Assembly: GCF_051860665.1 (NCBI RefSeq)
Contig: NZ_JBHYDM010000003.1
Span: forward strand, 186,001 to 250,000
Origin: Falsiroseomonas sp051860665
GTDB taxonomy: Bacteria > Pseudomonadota > Alphaproteobacteria > Acetobacterales > Acetobacteraceae
DNA: 64,000 bases
Direction of reading: 5' to 3'
Each line of letters starts with the position of its first letter. The stretch's first letter is position 1. The notes under the pieces were generated by a model. It had not been told where the DNA came from. It saw nothing but the letters and a program-made list of their open reading frames with translations, and did no database searches. Made by a program: the position numbers and the translations under genes. This document shows positions 9,371 through 17,310 of the stretch, in pieces.

Positions 9371-10399
9371 TCACGCAGGCATGACGCTTTGCAGACGCTT
9401 GGCGCCCGCAATTCGCATGCCGCGCGAAGCCCGAATCGAGCCCCGCTCAGCCGCTGAGGCCGAGTTCCTGCACCAGCCGGCCACCTCCGCCGCCAGATGC
9501 CGAGCCGCCGCCTCCGGCGAATTGTCGGCATAGGCATCGACGCCTGCCTCCTGCAGCCGCCGCAGCGTGGCCGGATCGCGCAGCGCGGCAGCGGCCGCAT
9601 CGGCGATGGCGCGGACCGGTCCGGCGGGGGTGCCGGCCGGCGCATAGATCGCCTGCCAGGCGGCGGCGTCGTAGCCCGGCACCCCGGCCTCCGCGATGGT
9701 CGGAAGCGCCGGCAGCAGGGTGGAGCGTTCCGCGCTGGTCACCGCGAGGCCCCGCACCCTTCCATCCGACATCAGCGGTGCCAGCAGGGTCTGGCTGTCG
9801 ATCATGAAGTCGATCCGCCCGGCCATCAGATCCGCCACCGCGGCCGGCGTGCCGCGATAGGGCACCACGGTGAAGGCGACGCCCGCCATCTTGCGCAGCA
9901 GCTCCGCCGCGAGGTGGGAGGAGGCGCCGATGCCGGCAGTGCCGAAATTCGCCTCCCCGTTGCGGGATTTCAGCCAGGCGAGGAAGCCGGCGAGATCCGT
10001 CACCGGGATCGCCGGATGCACCGCGGCGACGAATGGCTGGCGGGTGACCAGCGAGACCGGCGCGAAGCTCGTCACCGGATCGAAGGGAAAGCTGGCATAG
10101 AGCGCCTTCATCGCCGCATGGCCGACGCTGCCGACCATGATGCTGTTGCCGTCCGGGGCGGAGCGGGCGAGGTTCGCCGCGCCGATGGTGCTGCCGGCGC
10201 CGCCGATATTCTCGATCACCAGCGGCCGGCCGAGGGTCTGCGCCATCGGCTCCGCCAGGATGCGCGCCACCACATCGGTCAGCCCGCCGGCGCCGAAGGG
10301 CACCACCACGCGCAGCGGCCGCCCCTGGGCGCGGGCGGCGGCAGGAAGCAGGGCCGGTGCGGCAAGGCCGGCCAGCAGCAGGCGGCGGGAAAGCGGCAT
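9371..10399 (-). CDS. Bug-family (tripartite tricarboxylate transporter) substrate-binding protein, C-terminus altered
   Basis: A periplasmic binding protein of the Bug/TctC family. The start MPLSRRLLLAGLAAPALLPAAARAQ is an export signal with a twin-arginine-like RR. The mature part carries VVPFGAGGLTDVVAR, IENIGGAGSTIGAAN and VPYRGTPAAV, all typical of the family. The ligand, usually a carboxylate, cannot be told. Oddity: after HLAAEVAGW the reading frame ends in a Ser/Arg-rich tail (342 aa in all), whereas another frame at the same place reads GRLVQELGLSG then stop, which is the usual family ending. A small deletion or sequencing error near 9467-9485 is therefore likely. No TctA/TctB permease genes are adjacent. 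It is divergent from the gene at 10462. Confidence 0.85.
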   Translation of the reverse strand: MPLSRRLLLAGLAAPALLPAAARAQGRPLRVVVPFGAGGLTDVVARILAEPMAQTLGRPLVIENIGGAGSTIGAANLARSAPDGNSIMVGSVGHAAMKALYASFPFDPVTSFAPVSLVTRQPFVAAVHPAIPVTDLAGFLAWLKSRNGEANFGTAGIGASSHLAAELLRKMAGVAFTVVPYRGTPAAVADLMAGRIDFMIDSQTLLAPLMSDGRVRGLAVTSAERSTLLPALPTIAEAGVPGYDAAAWQAIYAPAGTPAGPVRAIADAAAAALRDPATLRRLQEAGVDAYADNSPEAAARHLAAEVAGWCRNSASAAERGSIRASRGMRIAGAKRLQSVMPA

Positions 10400-10461
10400 G
10401 GGGGGTCCCTTCTCTCGGCGGCTTGGGTGATGTCTCATGCCCGGCGAAGCGGGAGAGACGC

Positions 10462-11364
10462 GTGCACACCATCGTCTTGCAAGAGCCATTCCGGGCGCTG
10501 TTCTACAGCCCCTTCTACGCCGCCCTGGCGCGCGGCGATTTTGCCGCGCAGGGGGTGGAGGTGCGGCTGATCACGGTGGGGGAGCCGGATCGCGCGGTGG
10601 CCAACCTTCTCTCCGGCGCCGCGGACCTTGCCTGGTCCGGGCCGATGCGGGTGATCCGTGACCATGCCGCCAATCCCGAAAGCCCGCTGGTCAGTTTCGC
10701 CGGCGTGGTGATGCGCGACCCCTTCCTGCTGGTGGGGCGCGGCGCCAATCCCGGATTCAACCTGCATAATCTCGCGGCAATGCGCCTCGGCGTGGTCAGC
10801 GAGGTGCCCACCCCCTGGTGGTGCCTGCAGCAGGACCTTCTTCAGATCGGCCTCGACCCGGGGCAGCTGGACGTCACCACGGGGCGGTCCATGGCGGAGA
10901 ATGCGGCGGCCGTCCTGGCCGGCGAGATCGAGGTGGCGCAGCTCTTCGAGCCCTTCGCCAGCCAGGCGGTGACCGCCGGGGGCGCGGTCTGGCATGCCCA
11001 GGCGGATCGCGGCCCCACCTCCTATACCGCCTTCTATGCCACGCGCGCCGCGCTGGCGGCGAAGCGGCCGGCGCTGATCGGGCTGGTGCGCGGCCTGGCA
11101 GCGATGCAGCGCTGGCTGCATGCGGCGCCGGTGGCGGAGGTGGCGGCCACCGTCGCGCCCTGGTTCGAAGGGCTGGACCGCGCCACGCTGGAATCGGGCA
11201 TCGCCCGCTACCGCGACCTCGGCGTCTGGGCCGGCGACCCGGTCTTCCCGGAAGCGGCCTTCAATGCCCTGGAAGGCGCCATGTTCGGCGTCGGCGCCAT
11301 CCCCCGCCGCCCAGGCTTCGCCGCCTGCGTCGATACGGAGCTGGTGGCGGAGGCGCTGGCATGA
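10462..11364 (+). CDS. NMT1/THI5-like ABC substrate-binding protein without signal peptide
   Basis: 300 residues reading from a GTG at 10462 preceded by GGGAGAG. The start VHTIVLQEPFRALFYSPFYAALARGDFAAQG is typical of the SsuA/THI5-like fold, which binds small organic solutes (sulfonates, nitriles, pyrimidine precursors). Further family segments are VNLLSGAADLAWSGPMR-like (here VANLLSGAADLAWSG) and the EVAQLFEPFA block. No signal peptide is visible, so it may act in the cytosol or be anchored otherwise; a missed upstream start is possible, but the upstream frame (from 10357) is not signal-like. Its TGA overlaps the ATG of the interrupted thioesterase at 11361, so the two once formed a coupled pair. 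Confidence 0.75.
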   Translation: MHTIVLQEPFRALFYSPFYAALARGDFAAQGVEVRLITVGEPDRAVANLLSGAADLAWSGPMRVIRDHAANPESPLVSFAGVVMRDPFLLVGRGANPGFNLHNLAAMRLGVVSEVPTPWWCLQQDLLQIGLDPGQLDVTTGRSMAENAAAVLAGEIEVAQLFEPFASQAVTAGGAVWHAQADRGPTSYTAFYATRAALAAKRPALIGLVRGLAAMQRWLHAAPVAEVAATVAPWFEGLDRATLESGIARYRDLGVWAGDPVFPEAAFNALEGAMFGVGAIPRRPGFAACVDTELVAEALA

Positions 11365-11462
11365 GCAAGACGCTGCCGACCCGCGCGGACTATCGCTACT
11401 TCCTCGAAATCCCGACGCGCTGGATGGACAACGACATCTACGGCTGTAGAGGTCCAACCTAA
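11361..11462 (+). pseudogene. 5' fragment of an interrupted 4HBT acyl-CoA thioesterase
   Basis: The first 28 codons (11361-11444) read MSKTLPTRADYRYFLEIPTRW then MDNDIYG, the start of the 4-hydroxybenzoyl-CoA thioesterase hot-dog family, in which DNDxYGHVNN carries the catalytic Asp. At 11445 the sequence changes to lower-GC DNA and the frame stops five codons later. The remaining two thirds of the gene resume at 12784. About 13 codons of the family core (HVNNVVYY...DT) are absent from both halves, so insertion went with loss of roughly 39 bp. The ATG overlaps the stop of the upstream SBP gene. Confidence 0.85.
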
Positions 11463-11574
11463 ACGCGCTCGCCAAACAATCTACGAAGCGCTCCTGAGGA
11501 GCGACCTGGCTAGCTGCTCCGGCGTACCAACGCCTTTTTCCTCGACCAGCTGCTAAAGCCTGTCCCTGCGCCGC

Positions 11575-11603
11575 TTGACAACTGAGATCACCGGTTGAAA
11601 CTT
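11575..11603 (+). promoter_or_regulatory. Possible sigma70-type promoter in the inserted leader
   Basis: A perfect TTGACA lies at 11575-11580 in the lower-GC leader, 58 bp before the lipoprotein start. At a 17-nt spacing there is AAACTT, a poor -10 match. It suggests, without proving, that the insert brings its own promoter. Confidence 0.25.
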
Positions 11604-11632
11604 CCGACATCGCAATTACCAAGGTAGGCTCG

Positions 11633-12307
11633 ATGAAGCTTATTCATGCGCGGCTGCTGGCCGTCGTAACGGCGGCTTTTAGCCTTTCGGCGTGCGCACA
11701 AAATGTGTGGATCCGCCCCGGCGCAAGCACGCAAGAATTTGATGCAGAACGATACGCTTGTGAGCGCGACGCTCGGCAGAGTGGCGGCTTCGGTTCCGGA
11801 CTTGTGGGAGCGATGGAGGCCCAAGCGTTCTTCAACCGCTGTATGACTTCGCGCGGCTGGCGCCTTCAGGAACGTGAAGCTGCCCAAGCGAGCGTAGCGA
11901 GCGCACGCAGTTCAGTTCAGGAAGCCATACAGCAACGCCGTGTGTGTATCTCCAGCGTTCGTGCTAATCCTCAATATGCGCCTATAGCGGACCGCTTCAG
12001 CGACATTCAGACGGGTCGTTTCAGTTTCAGACAAATGGCTAACGCCGACATTCCTACCCCGCAGGATGCGGCCCTAATGACGCACTATCTAAGCGAGGCC
12101 CGTCCTTGCGTAGAATCCTACATGTCGACCATTGCGTCCCAATTGCCGCCTGCCCAAATGCAACTACTCCGCAGCAACACAAGCGAAGGCGATGCTTTGT
12201 CGGCGCAGTTGGTGCGACGTCAGCTGAGTTGGGGAGAGCACGCGACAAGGGTCAATCAGCTTTTCGATAACAATTCAACACGCGACCAACAGCAGTCACG
12301 TAGGTAG
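11633..12307 (+). CDS. Predicted outer-membrane or periplasmic lipoprotein of unknown function
   Basis: 224 residues. MKLIHARLLAVVTAAFSLSAC is a lipoprotein signal with lipobox L18-S-A-C21. The mature part begins AQNVWIRPGASTQEFDAERYACERDA, a pattern (W-x-R/K-PG...F...D...C...A) I recall from small uncharacterised proteobacterial lipoproteins. Cysteines at about residues 43, 69, 104 and 158 could form disulfides. The C-terminal half is Gln/Ser-rich and helical, without membrane segments. Codon use is visibly less GC-biased than in neighbouring genes, in keeping with foreign origin. It lies inside the segment that splits the thioesterase gene, 11 bp before the intact thioesterase. Function unknown. 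Confidence 0.75.
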   Translation: MKLIHARLLAVVTAAFSLSACAQNVWIRPGASTQEFDAERYACERDARQSGGFGSGLVGAMEAQAFFNRCMTSRGWRLQEREAAQASVASARSSVQEAIQQRRVCISSVRANPQYAPIADRFSDIQTGRFSFRQMANADIPTPQDAALMTHYLSEARPCVESYMSTIASQLPPAQMQLLRSNTSEGDALSAQLVRRQLSWGEHATRVNQLFDNNSTRDQQQSRR

Positions 12308-12318
12308 CCCAGAACGGT

Positions 12319-12762
12319 GTGGATTCCGTGACAAATCACCAGACCGCTGCCCATCTGTCGCAGTTCCCGCATCACTGTCAGATCACGACTCGATGGTCGG
12401 ACAATGACGCCTACGGACACATCAACAACGTTGTGTTCTACGGCTTCATGGACACGGCGATTAACCGCTGGCTCATCTCGGTGGGGGCGCTTGATATAGC
12501 CGGTAGCGATGCAATCGGCCTCGTAGTTGAGACTGGATGCCGCTACCGTAAGCCGCTCGCCTACCCTCAGGACGTGGTCGTAGGATTGCGCCTTGCTAGG
12601 CTCGGCAACACCTCCGTGCGCTACGACGTGGCCATTTTTGGCGCGGGAGAGGACGCAGCGGCAGCGGAAGGACACTTCACACATGTCTACGTCGCACGCG
12701 ACACTGGACGACCGGTCCCAGTGCCATTTGATCTGCGCAAGTCGCTGGACGAGTTGAGGTAG
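12319..12762 (+). CDS. 4HBT-family acyl-CoA thioesterase, inserted paralogue
   Basis: 147 residues from a GTG at 12319; a second GTG three codons on is also possible. ITTRWSDNDAYGHINNVVFYGFMD shows the hot-dog thioesterase signature, with the catalytic Asp in DNDAYGHINN. ETGCRYRKPLAYP, LGNTSVRYDVAIF and EGHFTHVYV follow in family order. It likely hydrolyses an acyl-CoA in the cytosol; the substrate is unknown. It is related to, but clearly diverged from, the broken host copy at 11361/12784 (compare GNTSVRYDVAIF with GNTSIRYGIGLF). It stands in the same orientation inside the interruption, so it could replace the lost activity. Confidence 0.88.
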   Translation: MDSVTNHQTAAHLSQFPHHCQITTRWSDNDAYGHINNVVFYGFMDTAINRWLISVGALDIAGSDAIGLVVETGCRYRKPLAYPQDVVVGLRLARLGNTSVRYDVAIFGAGEDAAAAEGHFTHVYVARDTGRPVPVPFDLRKSLDELR

Positions 12763-12783
12763 ACTGAAATCCATCCACTTCAC

Positions 12784-13101
12784 GCGGTGCTGGCGCGCTT
12801 CCTGCTCGGCAGCGGCGCCATCAACCTGGTGGACAGCCCGGTGATCGGCGTGGTGGTCGAGACGCTGTGCCGATTCCACGCGCCGATCGCCTTCCCGGAC
12901 CTGGTCACCGCCGGGCTGCGTGCGGAGCGCGTGGGCAATACCTCGATTCGCTACGGCATCGGCCTGTTCCGCGGCGACGACCGGACGGTGAGCGCCGAGG
13001 GCCATTTCGTGCATGTCTATGTGGATAGGGCCACGCAGCGGCACCCGACCGCCCTGCCCGATACGTTACGACTGGCGGCCGCCGGCCTTCTCATGCCATG
13101 A
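12784..13101 (+). pseudogene. 3' fragment of the interrupted 4HBT thioesterase
   Basis: From 12784 the high-GC host sequence resumes with AVLARFLLGSGAINLVDSPV, then VVVETLCRFHAPIAFPD, RVGNTSIRYGIGLFRGDD and EGHFVHVYVDRAT, ending at TGA 13099-13101. These are the middle and C-terminal parts of the hot-dog fold whose start lies at 11361. A GTG at 12787 could start translation, but the product would lack the catalytic DNDxYG strand, so an active enzyme is unlikely. Confidence 0.85.
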
Positions 13102-13230
13102 TTCAGCACGACAACCGGGGGTTGCAACTCCGGGCCTGGAACGGTTAGATTCCACCATAGGCTGAGGAAAGGGTTCGCAGGTGCCAGACGCCGCAGGTCA
13201 TGCCGCAGGCCCCTCGCCAGGTCTGACGCG

Positions 13231-14061
13231 ATGAGCGCCACCGGGCTGCTGCCAGCTTGGCGCCTCGCCCCGCCGTCGCGCCTGGCGGTGGAGCCCATCC
13301 TCGGTATCCGTGCCCTGCGCTATGAGGGGGAAGGCCGGCCGGGCGCGCTGCCGGCGATCGCCGGCCTGCGGCTGCAGGCCCAGGGCGTGCCCGGCGCCAG
13401 CTGCAGCTTCGATCCGCTGACCGGCCTGACCTTCCTGCAGGAACTGCCACCGGGGCCCCGCCGCCTGCTGCTGACGGATCCGGAACGCCGCTACATGCCG
13501 GCCGCGCTGTCCGTCGACGTGCCCTCCCGCTTCCCGGCGAGGCCGACCCTGGGCGCGGCGCCGGAGGCCGCGCCGCCGCTGCGCCTCAGCCTGCGCCTCC
13601 GCCCCTCCCCCTGCCGCGCCGTGCCGGCCGGGATGACGGCGGTGATCGGCCGGCTGCGCGACCGCGCGGGCCGCGGCATCCCGCTCGGCCGGCTGGAATG
13701 CGAGACGATGCTGCCCGAAGGCCGCCTCCGAATCGTCACCTGGACCGATGCCGAAGGCAGCTTCGCCCTGCTGCTGGCGGGCGAGGCGACGCGGCTGGAT
13801 GCCCCGCCGCCACGCCCCGTGGCGCGCGCGCTGCAGGTCAGCCTGCCTCGCCCCACTCTCGCCGCGGCGCTGGCCGCCGATTTCCTCGGCGCTCTGCCGG
13901 AGGGGCTGGATCGGCTGACGCCGGCGCGGCAGGAGGAGCTTTTCGTCCCCTGCCCCGTGCAGCCCTGCGATGCGGAGGGCCAGCCGGCCGAGACCTCCGC
14001 CGGGCTGCTGCCGATCCGCCCCGGGCGCACCATCCGCTGGGATCTCGTGACTCCCCATTGA
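13231..14061 (+). CDS. Protein of unknown function with a possible carboxypeptidase-regulatory-like (CnaB) region
   Basis: 276 residues beginning MSATGLLPAWRLAPPSRLAVEP, without signal peptide or membrane segment. A central part (about 130-185: VIGRLRDRAGRGIPLGRLEC...VTWTDAEGSFALLL) resembles the beta-sandwich carboxypeptidase-regulatory or CnaB-like fold, in which a domain states property plus 'TDxxGxF'. The C-terminal part ends GLLPIRPGRTIRWDLVTPH. Such small beta-sandwich proteins occur near phage-tail-like and secretion loci, but nothing of that kind is next to it here. It follows the disrupted thioesterase and precedes a dehydrogenase gene by 81 bp. Function unknown. Confidence 0.65.
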   Translation: MSATGLLPAWRLAPPSRLAVEPILGIRALRYEGEGRPGALPAIAGLRLQAQGVPGASCSFDPLTGLTFLQELPPGPRRLLLTDPERRYMPAALSVDVPSRFPARPTLGAAPEAAPPLRLSLRLRPSPCRAVPAGMTAVIGRLRDRAGRGIPLGRLECETMLPEGRLRIVTWTDAEGSFALLLAGEATRLDAPPPRPVARALQVSLPRPTLAAALAADFLGALPEGLDRLTPARQEELFVPCPVQPCDAEGQPAETSAGLLPIRPGRTIRWDLVTPH

Positions 14062-14142
14062 CGCCGAGCCGAAGCTGCACGCATTGCGGGTGACCCGGTA
14101 GCCAAGGACCGGGACCCAGGATGCGGAAGGAAGCAGACGGCA

Positions 14143-15120
14143 ATGGCGACGCTGAACAGGCTGGCGATCCTCGATGACTTCCAGGGCCTGGCCCTGGAGA
14201 TGGGGCCGTGGAACCGGCTGCCGCCGAGCCTTTCCGTTCAGGTCTTCCGCGACAACTTGGCCGACCAGGATGCGCTGGTCGAGCGCCTGCTGCCCTTCGA
14301 CGCCATCCTCGGCATCCGCGAACGCACGCCCTTCCCGGCCGCGCTGCTGCAGCGCCTGCCCAATCTCAAGCTGCTGATGACGACAGGCGAGCGGAACCGC
14401 GCCTTCGATGTCGCCGCCGCCAATGCCCAGGGCATCACCGTCTGCGGCACACCTTCCGCCGGCGCGCCCACCGTCGACATCACCTGGGGCCTGATCCTCG
14501 GCCTGCTGCGCGACCTGCCGGCGCAGATGGCCAGCCTGCGCGCCGGCACCTGGCAGGCCAGCGGCGCGTCGAACAGCGTGGGCACCGCCTCCGAGGGGCT
14601 GACGCTCGGCATCCTCGGCCTCGGCAAGCTCGGCACCCGCGTGGCCAAGGTGGGCCAGGCGCTGGGGATGAAGGTGATCGCCTGGAGCCAGAACCTGACC
14701 GCCGAGGCCGCCGCCGCGGCCGGCGCAACGCGGGTGGAGAAGGCGGAGCTTTTCGCGCAGTCGGACGTGGTGACGCTGCACATGATCCTCTCCGACCGGT
14801 CCCGCGGCATCGTCGGCGCGGCGGAGCTCGCGGCGATGAAGCCCAGCGCCTATATCGTGAATACCAGCCGCGGCCCGCTGATCGACCAGGCCGCGCTGAT
14901 CGCCGCGCTGAAGGAGGGCCGCATCGCCGGCGCCGGCCTCGACGTCTTCGACCGGGAGCCGATGCCGCTGGACCACCCGCTGATGTCGACGCCCAACACG
15001 ATGCTGACGCCGCATCTGGGCTATGTCTCGCGGCAGAACTTCTCCGCCTATTTCCACGGCGCTGTGGAGACGATCGAGGCCTATCTGGCCGACAAGCCGA
15101 TCCGGCTGCTGAAGCCATGA
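14143..15120 (+). CDS. D-2-hydroxyacid dehydrogenase family protein
   Basis: 325 residues of the NAD-dependent D-isomer-specific 2-hydroxyacid dehydrogenase family. The Rossmann GxGxxG lies at G159-L-G161-KL-G164. The catalytic triad is R243 (NTSRGPL), E272 (DVFDREP) and H291 (LTPHLGY). It probably interconverts a 2-keto acid and a D-2-hydroxy acid in the cytosol; the substrate cannot be read from sequence. The start MATLNRLAILDDFQG matches the subfamily N-terminus. Its TGA overlaps the ATG of the next gene, an alpha/beta hydrolase, so they are coupled. Confidence 0.92.
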   Translation: MATLNRLAILDDFQGLALEMGPWNRLPPSLSVQVFRDNLADQDALVERLLPFDAILGIRERTPFPAALLQRLPNLKLLMTTGERNRAFDVAAANAQGITVCGTPSAGAPTVDITWGLILGLLRDLPAQMASLRAGTWQASGASNSVGTASEGLTLGILGLGKLGTRVAKVGQALGMKVIAWSQNLTAEAAAAAGATRVEKAELFAQSDVVTLHMILSDRSRGIVGAAELAAMKPSAYIVNTSRGPLIDQAALIAALKEGRIAGAGLDVFDREPMPLDHPLMSTPNTMLTPHLGYVSRQNFSAYFHGAVETIEAYLADKPIRLLKP

Positions 15121-15947
15121 GCGCGCTTCCGGACTTCTGGGCCGGCGCCAGCCAGGCCGAGCGCGACGCCGCCTACAACAATGCCGAGGCCGTCGCCGAC
15201 AGCCCCGCGCTGATCGCGGAACGCGACGCGCTGGCGGAGGCGTTTCGCGCCGCGCATCCGGGGCATCTCGACCTGCTCTATGGCGAGGGCGAGCGGGAGG
15301 CCTGGGACCTGTTTCCCGGCAGCGACCCGGCCGCGCCCTGCCTGGTCTTCATCCATGGCGGCTATTGGCAGCGGAACCGGCGCGAGAATTTTGCGCATCT
15401 TGCGGAGGGTGCGCTGGCCATGGGTTGGTCCGCGGCCTTCAACGGCTACACCCTGGCCCCCGATGCGACGCTGACCACCATCGCCTGGCAGATCCATCGC
15501 TCGCTGGACTGGCTTTCGGCGCATGGGCCGCAGCATGGGATCGCCGGGCCGCTGGTGGCCTCCGGCTGGTCCGCCGGCGGGCACCTCGCGGCCCTGGCCC
15601 TGGAACATCCGGCGGTGACGGCGGGGCTCGCCATCTCCGGCATCTTCGAACTGGCGCCGATCCGCGACACCTATCTGAACGCGGCGCTGCGCCTGACCGA
15701 GGCGGAGATCGCGGAGCTTTCGCCGATGCGCCGGCCCGTGCCGCACAAGCCGCTGGCCATCGCCTATGGCAGCGCGGAACTGCCGGAGCTGGTGCGCCAG
15801 AGCCGCGATTTTCACGCAGTTCGCAGCGCGGCGCATGCGCCGGGTCCGCTGGTGCCGATTCCTGGCGCTGACCATTTCCGGGTGCTGGAGGCGCTGCGGC
15901 AGCCGGGCGGGACGTTGCTGCGGCTGGCGGAGACCTTGTTGAGCTGA
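15117..15947 (+). CDS. Alpha/beta hydrolase, kynurenine formamidase/BD-FAE type
   Basis: 276 residues. The oxyanion-hole motif HGGYW (80-84) and nucleophile elbow GWSAGG (150-155, Ser152) are those of the bacterial kynurenine-formamidase-like and feruloyl-esterase-like hydrolases. A likely catalytic His sits in ADHF near residue 252. A cytosolic esterase or amidase acting on a small ester or N-formyl compound is inferred; no other kynurenine-pathway gene is present. ATG 15117 overlaps the stop of the dehydrogenase (ATGA), so the two enzymes may work on one substrate class. Confidence 0.88.
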   Translation: MSALPDFWAGASQAERDAAYNNAEAVADSPALIAERDALAEAFRAAHPGHLDLLYGEGEREAWDLFPGSDPAAPCLVFIHGGYWQRNRRENFAHLAEGALAMGWSAAFNGYTLAPDATLTTIAWQIHRSLDWLSAHGPQHGIAGPLVASGWSAGGHLAALALEHPAVTAGLAISGIFELAPIRDTYLNAALRLTEAEIAELSPMRRPVPHKPLAIAYGSAELPELVRQSRDFHAVRSAAHAPGPLVPIPGADHFRVLEALRQPGGTLLRLAETLLS

Positions 15948-15967
15948 GGCAGGGCGGCGGCGTTTGC

Positions 15968-16013
15968 CCCCACCCCGACCCTCCCCCGTCAGTACGGGGG
16001 AGGGTTGGGTGGG
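15968..16013. terminator. Strong hairpin between convergent genes
   Basis: ACCCTCCCCCGT pairs with ACGGGGGAGGGT across a CAGT loop (12 bp perfect), and the stem extends outward with one bulge (CCCACCCC / GGGTGGG). It lies midway between the stops of the plus-strand hydrolase and the minus-strand amidase, a fitting place for a bidirectional terminator. There is no U-tract, so it may instead be a dispersed palindromic repeat. Confidence 0.5.
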
Positions 16014-16028
16014 AGCAAAGGCGCTCCC

Positions 16029-17240
16029 TCAGACCGGCGCGTTGTTCCCCAGATACCGCGCGGCCCCCTCCGCCAGCACCGCGACGCACTTCGCCAGATC
16101 CTCGTCCTTCGTATCCTCCGCCCAGTGATGGCTGATGCCGCCGATGGAGGGGGAGAAGAGCATCGCGGCCGGCATCACCTTGGCCATGTATTGCGCGTCA
16201 TGCCCCGCCCCGCTCGGCATGTGCCGCCAGGCGCCGGGCGCCAGCTGCTCCGCCGCCGCGGCCAGTGCCGCCTGCATGGCCGGATCGCACAGCGCAGGCT
16301 TGGACAGGCTCACCGCTTCCAGGGCCACCGTGCAACGCTCCCGCCGATTGGCCTCCTGCACGCAGGCGCGCAGGCAGGCCTCCATGCGGGCGAGCACCGG
16401 CTCCTCCACGTCGCGGAACTGGAACAGCACCTCGGCCCGGCCGGGAATGATCGAGGCCGCGCCGGGGTCGAGGCTGATGCGGCCGCAGGTCCAGGTGCTG
16501 CGCGGGCCGCAGGCCATGGGCATGCGCTCATCCAGCATGGCGAGCAGGCGCACGGCGGTGAGGCCGGCATCGCGGCGCTCCGCCATGGTGGTGCCGCCGG
16601 CATGGTCCTGCATGCCCTCGATGGTGATGCGCCACTGCCAGATGGCGACGATGCCGGTGACCACGCCCACCTGCTGCCCGGCCGCTTCCAGCTGGGTCCC
16701 CTGCTCGATGTGCAACTCGAAAAAGCCCTTGTGCCGGCCGGGCTCGCGCTGGATGCGGGGCAGGCCTTCCAGCCCCGCCTCGCGCAGCGCCTGGCGCAGC
16801 GGCTTGCCGTGATAGCGGTTCGCCAGGCGGTCGATCTCGTCATCGGAAAGCTCTCCGATGAAGCTGCGGCTGCCGATGAAGCTGCCGTAGTGGCCTTCCT
16901 CATCGGCGAAGGCGATGACATCCACCGGCAGGCCGGCGCGCGCCAGCGCCACGCCCGCCACCACGCCTAGCGCGCCATCCAGCCAGCCCGCCTGGTTCTG
17001 GCTCTCGATATGGCTGCCCACCAGCAGCTTCGGCCCAGGGCCGGGATGGCGGCCGATGACATTGCCGATGCCATCGATGGCGGGCTCCAGCCCGCATTCG
17101 GCCATGCGCTCCATCAGCCAGCGCCGGCTTTCCATATCCTCGGGCGAGAAGGTCGGGCGATGCACGCCGGTCTTGTAGGCGCCGATCTTTCGGAGCTCGT
17201 GCAGATCCTTCAGGAAGCGGGCGGTATCGACCTGCGGCAT
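16029..17240 (-). CDS. Zn-dependent hydantoinase/carbamoylase-family amidase (M20)
   Basis: 403 residues, the usual length for N-carbamoyl-L-amino-acid hydrolases, beta-ureidopropionases and allantoate amidohydrolases. Metal-site motifs: GSHIESQNQAGWLDG (His77, Asp88), FADEEG (Glu114/115), ELHIEQG (His177) and GISHHWAED near the C-terminus. The reaction is likely hydrolysis of an N-carbamoyl or ureido compound; the exact substrate is undetermined. The ATG at 17240 has a GGAGAG ribosome site 4 nt upstream; a longer frame to 17396 adds an unrelated tail. It is divergent from ridA, with which it could share an N-degradation role. Confidence 0.92.
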   Translation of the reverse strand: MPQVDTARFLKDLHELRKIGAYKTGVHRPTFSPEDMESRRWLMERMAECGLEPAIDGIGNVIGRHPGPGPKLLVGSHIESQNQAGWLDGALGVVAGVALARAGLPVDVIAFADEEGHYGSFIGSRSFIGELSDDEIDRLANRYHGKPLRQALREAGLEGLPRIQREPGRHKGFFELHIEQGTQLEAAGQQVGVVTGIVAIWQWRITIEGMQDHAGGTTMAERRDAGLTAVRLLAMLDERMPMACGPRSTWTCGRISLDPGAASIIPGRAEVLFQFRDVEEPVLARMEACLRACVQEANRRERCTVALEAVSLSKPALCDPAMQAALAAAAEQLAPGAWRHMPSGAGHDAQYMAKVMPAAMLFSPSIGGISHHWAEDTKDEDLAKCVAVLAEGAARYLGNNAPV

Positions 17241-17310
17241 GATCTCTCCGGGCGGTGGGTTGCGCCACCATGGTGGAACGCGCTTGGTGGCGCCGTAAAG
17301 CCAGGAGAGA

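Larger units (their letters stand above)
11445..12783 (+). mobile_element. Inserted lower-GC segment carrying a lipoprotein and a replacement thioesterase
   Basis: About 1.34 kb of lower-GC DNA separates the two halves of the native thioesterase gene. It contains about 188 bp of leader, a lipoprotein ORF (11633-12307) and an intact 4HBT thioesterase (12319-12762). The two ends show a weak inverted resemblance (TGTAGAGG at 11445 and TGAAGTGG reading inward from 12782), but there is no clear target duplication and no transposase, integrase or tRNA. The mechanism is therefore unproven: a non-autonomous IS-like unit, an IS remnant or illegitimate recombination would all fit. Confidence 0.6.

Noticed and set aside
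13198..15057. 619-codon minus-strand open frame
   Set aside because: Antisense of the unknown protein and the 2-hydroxyacid dehydrogenase; Gly/Arg/Gln-rich shadow.
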